Part shown: one piece after another, positions 55,304 to 63,904 of the stretch | Layout: each line of letters opens with the position of its first letter | Numbering within the stretch: the stretch's first letter is position 1 | Origin: Sphingomonadales bacterium | GTDB taxonomy: Bacteria; Pseudomonadota; Alphaproteobacteria; Sphingomonadales; Sphingomonadaceae | DNA: 64,000 nucleotides | NCBI GenBank assembly: GCA_028871475.1 | Contig: JAGWMZ010000002.1 | Span: 124,001-188,000, forward strand | Direction of reading: 5' to 3' | Translations under genes and position numbers: made by a program | Notes under the pieces: generated by a model | The model's database searches: none | What the model was told of the DNA's origin: nothing | What the model saw: only the letters and a program-made list of their open reading frames with translations

Positions 55304-55387
55304 CGTGGGCGCTTAGGGGAAAGCGGGGGATGGGGAAAGAGGGTATGGGGGTGAAGTGACAAGGGAAGGGGATGAAGGGAAAGGAAA

Positions 55388-55411
55388 ATGCGAGGGCCAT
55401 CGCCCTCGCAT
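55388..55411. repeat. Solo palindromic repeat C, likely terminator of the cys operon
   Basis: A 10-bp stem (ATGCGAGGGC and GCCCTCGCAT around CATC) matches the hairpin in the ends of elements A and B but lacks a partner. On the minus strand it is followed by TTTTCC, 24 nt after the cysH stop, so it should terminate the sulfur operon. On the plus strand CTGTTTTTG follows. Confidence 0.85.
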
Positions 55412-55434
55412 CTGTTTTTGCTGCAAAACCTTGT

Positions 55435-56217
55435 CTAAAACGCCGGTTCATACCCCGGCGGCAGATCGTCATCCTTGCCATCGACATGGATGCCGCATTC
55501 GGTCTTGTCCCAGCCGCGCCAGCGACCAGACCGGGGGTCTTCACCCGGAGCGACCTTGCTGGTGCAGGGCGCGCAGCCGATCGAGGGGTAGCCCTGCGCC
55601 ACCAGCGGGTGCGCGGGCAGGTCATGCTCGGCGAAATAGGCGGCGATGCGGGCGGCGTCCCAATCGATCAGCGGGTTGACCTTGAGGCGGCCGGCGGCAT
55701 CGGTCGTATCGAGCTGAAAGCGGGGCAGACCGGCACGGGTGGCGGCCTGAAAGCCCTTGCGGCCCGTGATGGTGGCATCAAACCCTTGCAGCGCGCGGGC
55801 CAGCGGCTCGACCTTGCGGATTTCGCAGCAGCCGTCCGGGTCATAGGACCAGCGCAGGCCCTCCTTGTCACGCTTCGCCAGCAGTTCGGCATCGGGCGTT
55901 ATGTTGACGAGGCCTGTCAGGCCGAGGCGCTCCACCAGCGCATCGCGATAGGCCAGCGTTTCGGGGAAATGCTTGCCCGTTTCCAGAAACAGCACAGGGA
56001 CCGAGGGATCGACCTGCGAGGCCAGATGTAGTAACACGGCGCTGTCGGCGCCAAAGCTGGAGACCATGGCCACATGGCCCGCGACACCATCGACCAGCAC
56101 CGCGCGCAGCACGTCCTGCGTGCTGGCCTGCGCAAAGCGCAGGTTGAGGGCATCGGCGTCATCCTGCGTGAAGGCCGGTGCCGTGTCGATGCGGTCGATG
56201 ATGCGCTGGGTTGCCAT
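55435..56217 (-). CDS. cysH: Phosphoadenylyl/adenylyl-sulfate reductase (thioredoxin-dependent, 4Fe-4S type)
   Basis: 260 residues from the ATG at 56217. Besides the catalytic Cys241 in KTECGIH, it has the two Cys pairs C130-C131 and C215-C218 that bind the 4Fe-4S cluster, so it is the APS-type reductase seen in alphaproteobacteria and plants rather than the E. coli PAPS enzyme. SSFGADSAVLLHLAS is the nucleotide loop. It reduces APS to sulfite with thioredoxin. It is the last gene of the operon, 1 nt after DUF934. Confidence 0.94.
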   Translation of the reverse strand: MATQRIIDRIDTAPAFTQDDADALNLRFAQASTQDVLRAVLVDGVAGHVAMVSSFGADSAVLLHLASQVDPSVPVLFLETGKHFPETLAYRDALVERLGLTGLVNITPDAELLAKRDKEGLRWSYDPDGCCEIRKVEPLARALQGFDATITGRKGFQAATRAGLPRFQLDTTDAAGRLKVNPLIDWDAARIAAYFAEHDLPAHPLVAQGYPSIGCAPCTSKVAPGEDPRSGRWRGWDKTECGIHVDGKDDDLPPGYEPAF

Positions 56218-56218
56218 G

Positions 56219-56650
56219 TCAGAGCCCGTGGCGAAGCGCCCAGATGGGCTTGCGGCCATCAACCACCGTGGCCTGATACACCTCGGGCCAGGTGTTGAAG
56301 GCGGTTTCGGCCTCAGCCGGGTCCAGCGGGGTGGCCGGCGCGATGGCGTCAAAACCCACGCGGCGCAGGTGGGACAGCATGTCCACGCCGATGTCGCCCG
56401 TGGCGCGCAATTCGCCGGTATAGCCCGCCTCGCGCAGGATACGCGCAGAGGAGAAGCCGCGCCCGTCGGTGAAGGCGGGGAAGGTCACCTCCACCAGTGA
56501 CAGACGGTCGAGATGGGGGAGCAATGCGCGCGCGTCCTCGCCCGGCTCGATGCGGACGGCGGTGGCGTTGGTGTCCTCACCAAAGGCGGAGAGGGCGACG
56601 GCCGGGGCCGAAGCCGCCTCATCGCGGAACAGGAACTGGGGATCAGCCAT
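56219..56650 (-). CDS. DUF934 protein of the sulfur assimilation operon
   Basis: 143 residues. The family motif region is LSLVEVTFPAFTDGRGFSSA and ILREAGYTGELRATGDIGVD, then MLSHLRRVGFDAI. DUF934 proteins are nearly always encoded between sulfite reductase and APS reductase genes in proteobacteria; the role is unproven, and an accessory function for one of the two reductases is the natural guess. It overlaps cysI by 8 nt. Confidence 0.88.
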   Translation of the reverse strand: MADPQFLFRDEAASAPAVALSAFGEDTNATAVRIEPGEDARALLPHLDRLSLVEVTFPAFTDGRGFSSARILREAGYTGELRATGDIGVDMLSHLRRVGFDAIAPATPLDPAEAETAFNTWPEVYQATVVDGRKPIWALRHGL

Positions 56651-58277
56651 AGATCACCTCCTTGAAAGGAGCCATGCCGAGGCGGCGGTAGGTGTCGAGG
56701 AAGCGTTCGCCCTCCTGCCGTTCGGCCAGATAGAAGTCGGTCACCTTGTCGATGGCATCGACAATGCCATCCTCGTTGAAGCCGGGGCCGGTGATCTGGC
56801 CCAGCGAGGTGTCGGCGCCTTCGCTGCCGCCCAGCAGCAGCTGGTAGTTTTCGGTGCCCTTGCGGTCCACGCCCAGGATGCCGATGTGGCCGGCATGGTG
56901 GTGACCGCAGGCATTGATGCAGCCGGAGATCTTCAGCTTCAGCTCGCCCAGCGTCTCTTCCTTGCCATTGTCGGTGAAACGCTGGCTGATCTTTTGCGCC
57001 ACGGGAATCGAGCGCGCGTTGGCCAGCGAGCAATAGTCGAGGCCTGGGCAGGCGATGATATCGGTGATTGCGTTGAGGTTGGCGGTGGCCAGATCGGCGG
57101 CAACCAGCTTTTCCCACAGGACGAAGAGGTCAGCCTTTTTCACATGGGGCAGCACGATGTTCTGCGCATGGGTCACGCGCAGTTCGTCAAAGCTGTAGTC
57201 CTTGGCCAGATCGGCCATCAGGCGGATCTGATCGGCGCTGGCATCACCGGGGATGCCGCCGACCGGTTTCAGGCTGATCGTGGCGATGGTGTAGCCGGGC
57301 ACCTTGTGAGGCGCGGTGTTGGCCTTCACCCAGCGGGCGAACTTGGGGTTCGACAGGTCGAGATCGTCACTCAGGCCCTGCTCGAAGGCAGGATCGGCGA
57401 AATGTGCCTTGATCCGCTCCAGCTCGGCCAACGGCGGCTCGATGTCCTGGTTCAGCAGATGGGCGAATTCTTCTTCCACCTGGCGGCTGTATTCATCAAG
57501 ACCCAGCTCGTGGACGAGGATCTTGATGCGCGCCTTGTACTTGTTGTCGCGGCGCCCATAGCGGTTGTAGACGCGCAGGCACGCCTCGGCATAGGTGATC
57601 AACTGGTCCAGAGGCACGAAAGCCTTGATCTGGGGCGCGATGAAGGGGGTGCGACCCATGCCGCCGCCAACGTAGAAAGCGCAGCCCACCTCGCCCGCGT
57701 CGTTCTTCACCATCTGGATGCCGATGTCGTGCAGCTTCATCGCCGCGCGGTCGGTGTCGCTGGCGATGACGCAGATCTTGAACTTGCGCGGCAGGGCCAG
57801 GAATTCGGGATGGAAGCTCGACCACTGGCGCAGCAGTTCGGCATAGGGGCGCGGGTCGATGATCTCGTCGGGCGTGGCACCAGCATACTGGTCGCTGGAA
57901 ATGTTGCGGATGCAGTTGCCCGACGTCTGGATGGCATGCATCTCGACCTTGGCCAGATCGGCCAGAATGTCGGGCGTGTCTTCCAGCTTGATCCAGTTAT
58001 ACTGGATGTTCTGGCGGGTGGTGAAGTGACCATAGCCGCGGTCATACTTGTCCGCGATATCGCCCAGCACCTTCATCTGCGCGCTGGACAAAGTGCCATA
58101 GGGCACGGCCACGCGCAGCATATAGGCATGCAGCTGGAGATAGAGCCCGTTCTGAAGGCGCAGCGGGCGGAATTTCTCCTCGCTCAGCGTGCCTTCGATA
58201 CGGCGGCGGGTCTGGTCGCGAAATTCGGCGACACGGGCATCGACCATGGCCTGGTCATAGTGGTCATAGCTATACAT
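56643..58277 (-). CDS. cysI: Sulfite reductase, siroheme and 4Fe-4S hemoprotein subunit
   Basis: 544 residues. The coupled 4Fe-4S/siroheme site is CPGLDYCSLA followed by SGCINACGHHH, giving the C-x5-C and C-x3-C pattern. The N-terminal GYGHFTTRQNIQYNWIKLE and duplicated nitrite/sulfite reductase half-domains are clear. No flavoprotein subunit (CysJ) is next to it, so electrons probably come from ferredoxin or another donor. It makes sulfide from sulfite. It overlaps DUF2849 by 1 nt (TAATG) and DUF934 by 8 nt. Confidence 0.93.
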   Translation of the reverse strand: MYSYDHYDQAMVDARVAEFRDQTRRRIEGTLSEEKFRPLRLQNGLYLQLHAYMLRVAVPYGTLSSAQMKVLGDIADKYDRGYGHFTTRQNIQYNWIKLEDTPDILADLAKVEMHAIQTSGNCIRNISSDQYAGATPDEIIDPRPYAELLRQWSSFHPEFLALPRKFKICVIASDTDRAAMKLHDIGIQMVKNDAGEVGCAFYVGGGMGRTPFIAPQIKAFVPLDQLITYAEACLRVYNRYGRRDNKYKARIKILVHELGLDEYSRQVEEEFAHLLNQDIEPPLAELERIKAHFADPAFEQGLSDDLDLSNPKFARWVKANTAPHKVPGYTIATISLKPVGGIPGDASADQIRLMADLAKDYSFDELRVTHAQNIVLPHVKKADLFVLWEKLVAADLATANLNAITDIIACPGLDYCSLANARSIPVAQKISQRFTDNGKEETLGELKLKISGCINACGHHHAGHIGILGVDRKGTENYQLLLGGSEGADTSLGQITGPGFNEDGIVDAIDKVTDFYLAERQEGERFLDTYRRLGMAPFKEVIYG

Positions 58278-58567
58278 TACAGCACCCGATCAGGCGTGGC
58301 GGAAGGATCAAGCGACAGGTCGAGACGCACCGTGGGCCCAAGGGCGCGGATGCGCTCCTTGATATGGGCCGGGCGGATGCCCGCATCGGTCTTTTCAGCG
58401 TCAATGATGTAGGCGCCGTTGACGCGGCGGGTGGCCTCTTCCCCGGCGATGATGGCAGCGGCGTCATCGGCCACTTCCACGGCATCATTCACCGACAGGG
58501 ACCAGCCCTTGCCATCCCACCAGGTGACGGCCCCACTCTTCAGGTCATTGCCTGTGATAATCTTCAC
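58277..58567 (-). CDS. DUF2849 protein of the sulfur assimilation operon
   Basis: 96 residues, small and acidic (KIITGNDLKSGAVTWWDGKG; AYIIDAEKTDAGIRPAHIKE). DUF2849 is alphaproteobacterial and always, to my recollection, sits beside cysI or cobA. No function is known. It overlaps cobA by 4 nt and cysI by 1 nt, so it is translated with them; a role in siroheme delivery or electron transfer is only inference. Confidence 0.87.
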   Translation of the reverse strand: MKIITGNDLKSGAVTWWDGKGWSLSVNDAVEVADDAAAIIAGEEATRRVNGAYIIDAEKTDAGIRPAHIKERIRALGPTVRLDLSLDPSATPDRVL

Positions 58568-59349
58568 GCCTGACTCTCCACTGCCATCTCGGCGATTGCG
58601 TTATCCTGCAGCGCGGTGATCGCGCCGATGACGATCAGCGCCGGGCTGACCACCTTGTTCTTGTGAACCAGTTCGCCCAGCCCCGCCAGAGGCCCGTGCA
58701 AAACCCGCATCTCGGGACGCGCGGCGTTTTCCACCACGGCCACAGGCGTGTCGGGGGCCAGGCCATCGGCCATCAGCTTGTCGGCGATGGGGTCGGCATT
58801 GGCCAGCCCCATATAGATGACCAGCGTGCGGCCATGGCCGGCAAGCCCGGCCCAGTTCTGCTCTGAAAGCCCCTTGCACTGACCCGCGACAAAGCTGACC
58901 ACGCTGGCCGCGTCGCGGTGGGTCAGCGGCATCTGCGCGGCGGCGGCGGCGCCAATGGCGGCGGAAATGCCGGGAACGACTTCGACAGCGACACCGGCGG
59001 CGCGGGCCGCCTCGGCCTCTTCACCGCCACGGCCAAAGACGAAGGGATCGCCGCCCTTCAGCCGGATCACATCGCGGCCCGCGCGGGCCTCGCTAACCAG
59101 TAGGGCGTTGATCTCTTCCTGGGGCATCGAATGGCGGCTGCGGCGCTTGGCGACCGAAACCAGCCTGGCGCCCGCCGGGGCCATTGCCAGAATGCGCGGA
59201 TCGACAAGGCCATCATGCACGATGACCCTGGCCCCCATCACCAGCCGCGCCGCGCGCAGCGTCAGCAGGTCGGGATCGCCCGGGCCGGCGCCAACCAGCC
59301 AGATCTTGCCCGGTTCGATCTTGTCATGCGAGGAGGGGGTCGTGTTCAT
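58564..59349 (-). CDS. cobA: Uroporphyrinogen-III C-methyltransferase
   Basis: 261 residues. The SAM-dependent tetrapyrrole methylase signatures are VGAGPGDPDLLTLRAARL at the N-terminus, RLKGGDPFVFGRGGEEAEA, GISAAIGAAAAAQMPLTHR and VIYMGLANADPIADKL. It makes precorrin-2, the precursor of siroheme for CysI. There is no fused CysG dehydrogenase/ferrochelatase domain, so the last steps need another protein. It is the probable first gene of the cobA-DUF2849-cysI-DUF934-cysH unit, with 91 nt upstream of it. Confidence 0.94.
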   Translation of the reverse strand: MNTTPSSHDKIEPGKIWLVGAGPGDPDLLTLRAARLVMGARVIVHDGLVDPRILAMAPAGARLVSVAKRRSRHSMPQEEINALLVSEARAGRDVIRLKGGDPFVFGRGGEEAEAARAAGVAVEVVPGISAAIGAAAAAQMPLTHRDAASVVSFVAGQCKGLSEQNWAGLAGHGRTLVIYMGLANADPIADKLMADGLAPDTPVAVVENAARPEMRVLHGPLAGLGELVHKNKVVSPALIVIGAITALQDNAIAEMAVESQA

Positions 59350-59440
59350 CGCGCCCCCTTGGGCCTGCGCCCGGCCAGAGGAAAGGCAGAATGGCTATGG
59401 GCGGAGGTAGGGAATCTTGTGTCGAGGCCGCAGGGCGCTT

Positions 59441-60664
59441 TCACCCCTGTGCCCACACGCCCATGGCCCGTTCCAGATCCGCGATCAGATCGCCCGCATC
59501 CTCCAGCCCCACGGCCAGACGCACGCCGAAGCGGTCGCCCTCGTCCAGCCCCGGTAGCGGCCAACGCTCCGGCTTGCGGATGCGCGCGGGGTCGACCGGC
59601 GTGGCCAGACTTTCAAAGCCGCCCCAGCTGTAGCCGATGCCGAACAGGTCGAGCGCATCGATGAAGGCATCGCGCGCGGCGCTGGTGCCGCCCTTGAAGA
59701 CGAAGCTGAACAACCCGCAGCCGCCGGTGAAATCACGCGCCCACAGGTCATGGCCGGGCGATCCGGGCAGCATCGGGCAGAGCACGCGGGCGATTTCCTC
59801 GCGGGTCGAAAGCCACTGCGCCAACGCCAGCGCGGTGGCCGTCGACTGCTTCAACCGCAGGCCCATCGTGCGCAGGCCCCGCAAGGCCAGCGCCGCATCG
59901 TCAGGCGAGACATAATTGCCCAGCATCTGGCCCCGGCGGCGCAGCGCATCATACCATTGCGGCCCGGCGCTGGCGCTGCCCATCATCAGGTCGCTGTGCC
60001 CGCCCACATGCTTGGTCAGCGCCATCAGCACGATGTCCACCCCCATCGGCAGGCTGGCCAAGCCCAGCGGCCCGGCCCAGGTGTTGTCGAGAACCGAGCT
60101 GATGCCATGCGTCCGGCACAGCGCCAGAATGGCGGGCAGGTCATGCACCTCCATCGTCAGGCTGCCCGGCGATTCGAGCAGCACAGCCTTCACGCGCGGG
60201 CAAAGCTGCGCGGTGAAATCCTCGACGCCGTCCGGATCGAACCAGCGCGTTTCGATGCCCATCTCGGCCAGCAAGCCCTTGGCGAGACTCCGGCTCGGCT
60301 CATAGGCATTGTCGGTCATCAGCAGCACGTCGCCCGGTTTCAGCACCGTGAGCAACACGCCCGCGATCGCCGCCACGCCGCTGGGGTAAAGCACCGTTCC
60401 GGCAGCGCCCGGCTCAAGCTGGGTCAGCGCCTCGGCCAGCGCCCACTGGGTCGGGGCGCCGCGGCGACCGTAATAGAAGCGCCCGTCCTCATTGCGCCCG
60501 GTTTCCGCGCGCAGGGCGGCCATGTCGGGATAAAGATGGGTCGAGGCACGCCATACCGGCGGGCTGACCACGGCGGCAGGATGCGCGCCGGTGCCGGTCC
60601 ATTCGTCGCGGCGCCCGCTGGTGACGAGCTTGGTGGCCGGCTGCTGCTTGTCGTTGAAACTCAT
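59441..60664 (-). CDS. metC: Cystathionine beta-lyase (Cys/Met metabolism PLP enzyme)
   Basis: 407 residues. The PLP Lys is K218 in MALTKHVGGHSDLMMG, with the phosphate-binding region YPSGVAAIAGVLL near 93-105 and LDNTWAGPL at 192. The overall pattern (APTQWALAEAL, SWGGFESLATPV) is that of MetC-type enzymes, which cleave cystathionine to homocysteine, pyruvate and ammonia; gamma-synthase or lyase specificity cannot be fully excluded. It begins 15 nt after sseA. Confidence 0.88.
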   Translation of the reverse strand: MSFNDKQQPATKLVTSGRRDEWTGTGAHPAAVVSPPVWRASTHLYPDMAALRAETGRNEDGRFYYGRRGAPTQWALAEALTQLEPGAAGTVLYPSGVAAIAGVLLTVLKPGDVLLMTDNAYEPSRSLAKGLLAEMGIETRWFDPDGVEDFTAQLCPRVKAVLLESPGSLTMEVHDLPAILALCRTHGISSVLDNTWAGPLGLASLPMGVDIVLMALTKHVGGHSDLMMGSASAGPQWYDALRRRGQMLGNYVSPDDAALALRGLRTMGLRLKQSTATALALAQWLSTREEIARVLCPMLPGSPGHDLWARDFTGGCGLFSFVFKGGTSAARDAFIDALDLFGIGYSWGGFESLATPVDPARIRKPERWPLPGLDEGDRFGVRLAVGLEDAGDLIADLERAMGVWAQG

Positions 60665-60679
60665 GGATAGGGCCAGACG

Positions 60680-61543
60680 TCAGTGGGTCGCGGTTGCCGG
60701 GCGTGAGGGGCCGGTTTCCTTGGGCGTTTCAGGGTCCGCGCCCCATTCGGCCCAGCTGCCGTCATACAGCGCCACATCGGTCTTGCCGAGCAGAGAGAGG
60801 CCGAAGATCAGCACGCAGGCGGTCACCCCGCTGCCGCAACTGGTGACGATGGGCTTGGCAAGGTCCACGCCTGCGTCTTCAAAGGCCGCGCGGATGCCTG
60901 CCTTGTCCTTGAAGGTGCCGTCGGGGTTGTAGAGCGTGGTATAGGGCACGTTGATTGCCCCGGGGATGTGGCCGGCCTGCATTCCGGCACGCGGTTCAGG
61001 CGCGGTGCCGGCAAAGCGCGCGGCGCCGCGTGCATCGACCACCTGTTCGGCGCGCGACTGGATGTTGGCCATCATCTGCGCCTTGCTGCGCAGCGCCCTG
61101 CTGTTTTGCCAGGCGGTGAAATGGCGGCTGCGATGCTCGAGCGTCTCGTCGGAAAGCTCTTCGCCCAGCGCTTTCCACGCGCCAAGCCCGCCATCGAGAA
61201 TCGCCACATTCTGGGCGCCGAACAGCTTGAGCATGAACCATGCGCGGGCAGCGCTGTGGATGGCCGAATCATCGTAGAGCACGATGCGGCTGCCATCACC
61301 CAGCCCCAGAGTGGCCATCCGGCTGGCGAATTTTTCCGGCGAGGGCAGGGTGTTTTCCACCGGCGCATCGCTGTCGACCAGCGAGGCCAGATCCATGAAC
61401 AGGGCACCGGGAATATGGCCTTGCGCAAAGTCCGCGCGCGCGTCTCGCCCCGCGTCGGGCAGGTGCATGCTCGCATCGACGATCCGCAGGTCGGAGGCGG
61501 TCATGTCATCCACCAGCCACCGGCATGTTACCAGACTATCCAT
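60680..61543 (-). CDS. sseA: 3-mercaptopyruvate sulfurtransferase (two rhodanese domains)
   Basis: 287 residues. Two rhodanese domains are present; the catalytic Cys236 lies in the active loop SCGSGVTAC, whose CGSGVT form is diagnostic of mercaptopyruvate sulfurtransferase rather than thiosulfate sulfurtransferase. [11 protein letters not shown] and [11 protein letters not shown] mark the two domains. It transfers sulfane sulfur to thiols or cyanide. It is the first gene of the sseA-metC pair. A hairpin overlaps its ribosome binding site. Confidence 0.92.
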   Translation of the reverse strand: MDSLVTCRWLVDDMTASDLRIVDASMHLPDAGRDARADFAQGHIPGALFMDLASLVDSDAPVENTLPSPEKFASRMATLGLGDGSRIVLYDDSAIHSAARAWFMLKLFGAQNVAILDGGLGAWKALGEELSDETLEHRSRHFTAWQNSRALRSKAQMMANIQSRAEQVVDARGAARFAGTAPEPRAGMQAGHIPGAINVPYTTLYNPDGTFKDKAGIRAAFEDAGVDLAKPIVTSCGSGVTACVLIFGLSLLGKTDVALYDGSWAEWGADPETPKETGPSRPATATH

Positions 61544-61555
61544 CGCCGGTGCAGT

Positions 61556-61581
61556 CCTCCCTTCGCTGCGATTGCGAAGGG
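61556..61581 (-). promoter_or_regulatory. Hairpin overlapping the sseA ribosome binding site
   Basis: On the minus strand CCCTTCGC (61574-61581) and GCGAAGGG (61559-61566) form a perfect 8-bp stem with a 7-nt loop. The 3' arm runs directly into the Shine-Dalgarno sequence (GGGAGGA), 11 nt before the ATG. It could control translation initiation. Confidence 0.45.
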
Positions 61582-61672
61582 ATTACGATTCCCCGCGCCG
61601 CTCTGCAATGGCGGAGATACGCTTTTTGCAGGATCTGTTGCAAGATCGCCCCCAGCGCCCCTTGGCCTTGTT

Positions 61673-63193
61673 TCAGGACGGCAGAATCCGGGTCGCCAAT
61701 GCCTCGGCATCGGTGCCCTTGCCCTGCAGCCGCAGCGGCGCCAGCGGCGTCGTGTCGCCCTGCCTGCCGGAGGTGGCGGGGGCAGCGCCCATTCTCTCGC
61801 CGATGATCATGCACAGCGCCGCCAGTGGAGCAGATTGATCCGCTCCATCATCACCGCCGGTGTCGATGGCAGCCCGCAGCCGCACCAGCGGCACGACCAT
61901 CGCCGCCCCGCCAAGACGGATCGGCTCGATCTCGGCGAGCGGCATGCGCAACTGGCCGGTCAGGTCGATGCTCTGCCCCGGTTCCAGCGCGGAAACATGG
62001 TGACAGATGGGCCAGTTGGCGGGGGGCGCCGCTTCCTCCGCCTGGGGAGCCTGCGATGCGGGCAGGTCGGGCTCGACAGGCGGGGGCTCCGGTGTCTCCG
62101 TCGCGGCGTCCGGCTCTCTGGCGTTCTCGTCACCCTGCACGATCAGCGTGTCGGGAATGAAATGGGGATGCGGACTGAAACCGGGGGCTGGGCGAAAGAC
62201 ATGCAGCGCCGGTTCGGGGGTGGCGGGTTCTTGTGGAGCGGGCAGGGGCGCGGGTTCCTCCTCGGTCGGCTCCTGCGCGGCTTCCATCGCGCCGGTGATG
62301 ACGAGTGGGCCCAGCTCATGCCTGCCATGGTTGGACAGGATCAGGCGATAGCGCAGCGTCGCTTCGGTCAGCGTGGTGGCGAAGCGGGTGGGGCGAAAAT
62401 CCAGCGTCAGTTCGGGGCCGGGCGCGGCCAGTTCGACCCTGGCGATGGCCGCGGCGAAGGTCGGCGGCGCGACGGGCGCAGGCTCGACAGCAGGGGGCAT
62501 GGCGGGCGCGGGTGCTGGTTCCGGCGTGGTTGCCGTGCCCTGAACGGGAACAGCCTGCATGGGCGGTGCGCCATCGCTTGCGGTTCCGGCGGTGCTGGCA
62601 GGTTTGCGGCGCCACAGGGCCCAGCCGCCCAGCGCGCCAAGCAGCGCCGCTACTGCCAGAGGCCATTGCGGCAGCGGCGCCTGAGCTGGCGCTGGGCTTG
62701 GGGCGATTGCGGCTTTGGGCGCCGGTGCGGGCGCGGGGATATTGACCGCCGTCGCCGGTGTGGTCGCTGGCGGCGTAGGCGTAGGCGTAGGCGTAGGCTT
62801 CGGTGTGGGCGTAGGACTCGGCGTGGGCGCGGCCGGTTTTGCCGTTTGTGCGGGCGGCGCTTCGGCATGAGTCGCGTGCCGGGGCTGGGCCGGGTGGCGC
62901 GTTTTGGCCGGTTGCGCCTTATGCGGTGCGGAATGACTTGCCGGTGTCACCGGGATCACCGGGTCGACATCGATCCGGGGCGCGGGGGACGGGCTGGGCT
63001 TGGCGGCACTGCCGGGCGGCGTTTTGTAGCTGCCGTTCCAGTCGCCGATCGACTGCGCCGTGGCGCTTCCCGCGCCAGCCGTTATCGCGCCGGCCATCAT
63101 GACGCCGGCACAGCCCAGCCGGGCCATGCGCCTGGCCAGCACCGGGCGGCGGGCTGTGGGGGCGCGGAAAGGGCGGGGCGCTGGGGCGGGCAT
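61673..63193 (-). CDS. Proline-rich single-pass membrane protein of unknown function
   Basis: About 506 residues (ATG at 63193; further ATGs at 63229 and within the signal are possible). The signal or anchor ([22 protein letters not shown]) is followed by a Pro/Ala/Thr-rich stretch including a Thr-Pro run, a membrane helix (about 190-206, [20 protein letters not shown]), a beta-rich region ([36 protein letters not shown]), a second acidic linker and a conserved-looking end ([20 protein letters not shown]). I do not recognise a family. Four copies of GGCGTA at 62772-62795 encode part of the Thr-Pro run. It is divergent from queF. Confidence 0.7.
   Translation of the reverse strand: MPAPAPRPFRAPTARRPVLARRMARLGCAGVMMAGAITAGAGSATAQSIGDWNGSYKTPPGSAAKPSPSPAPRIDVDPVIPVTPASHSAPHKAQPAKTRHPAQPRHATHAEAPPAQTAKPAAPTPSPTPTPKPTPTPTPTPPATTPATAVNIPAPAPAPKAAIAPSPAPAQAPLPQWPLAVAALLGALGGWALWRRKPASTAGTASDGAPPMQAVPVQGTATTPEPAPAPAMPPAVEPAPVAPPTFAAAIARVELAAPGPELTLDFRPTRFATTLTEATLRYRLILSNHGRHELGPLVITGAMEAAQEPTEEEPAPLPAPQEPATPEPALHVFRPAPGFSPHPHFIPDTLIVQGDENAREPDAATETPEPPPVEPDLPASQAPQAEEAAPPANWPICHHVSALEPGQSIDLTGQLRMPLAEIEPIRLGGAAMVVPLVRLRAAIDTGGDDGADQSAPLAALCMIIGERMGAAPATSGRQGDTTPLAPLRLQGKGTDAEALATRILPS
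62772..62795 (-). repeat. Hexanucleotide tandem repeat (GGCGTA)x4
   Basis: Four perfect GGCGTA copies within the Thr-Pro-rich coding region of the membrane protein. Copy changes would alter only the Thr-Pro run length and keep the frame. Confidence 0.85.
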
Positions 63194-63388
63194 CGGGTCG
63201 CTTCTTGGCAAGAGGGGCCGGTCACGCAAGGCATGCGCATTGGGTGGTTACGGCAGAACCTGTTCACCTATAAGCGGGCAGCGCGTCGGGCCCAACCCCC
63301 AAGTTTATCCTTCAATGGACCCGCACCCCGCGCGAAACACCCCATTGAGCGCTTGCGGCATGCGCCGCTTGGCGGCATGGGAGATATC

Positions 63389-63904
63389 ATGAGCGACCAC
63401 AGCGACGCAAACGACTCCGCCCCCCACGCCACGCCCCATGATGCGCCCCACTATGCACAAGGCGCGCTCCATCTTGGCCAAAGCAGCCGCCTGCCGGATT
63501 CTCCCGAGGCAGCCGTGCTTGACTATGTGCCCAATCCGCGCGTGGGTTCACTCTATCTGGTGCGCTTTGCCGCGCCGGAATTCACCTCACTGTGCCCGGT
63601 GACGGGCCAGCCCGACTTTGCCCATCTGGTCATCGACTATGCGCCGGGTGAAAAAATCGTCGAATCCAAGTCCCTGAAGCTGTTTCTGGGCAGTTTCCGC
63701 AATCACGCCGGGTTTCACGAGGATGTGACCGTGGGCATTGGCCAGCGCCTTTTTGATGAAATGGCGCCGCGCTGGCTGCGGATCGGCGGCTATTGGTATC
63801 CGCGCGGGGGCATCCCGATCGACGTGTTCTGGCAATCGGATGCGGCGCCGGCGGGCCTTTGGGTGCCCGATCAGGGCGTGGCGTCCTATCGCGGGCGTGG
63901 TTAG
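63389..63904 (+). CDS. queF: NADPH-dependent 7-cyano-7-deazaguanine (preQ0) reductase
   Basis: 171 residues from the ATG at 63389, with GGGAG 5 nt upstream (an ATG at 63377 is the alternative). It is the short, type I QueF: the nucleophile is Cys69 in [13 protein letters not shown], with Asp76 and the VESKSLKLF motif that binds the substrate and NADPH, and FHEDVTV. It reduces preQ0 to preQ1 for queuosine tRNA modification. Here it has a His/Asp-rich N-terminal extension of about 25 residues. No other queuosine gene is nearby. Confidence 0.95.
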   Translation: MSDHSDANDSAPHATPHDAPHYAQGALHLGQSSRLPDSPEAAVLDYVPNPRVGSLYLVRFAAPEFTSLCPVTGQPDFAHLVIDYAPGEKIVESKSLKLFLGSFRNHAGFHEDVTVGIGQRLFDEMAPRWLRIGGYWYPRGGIPIDVFWQSDAAPAGLWVPDQGVASYRGRG

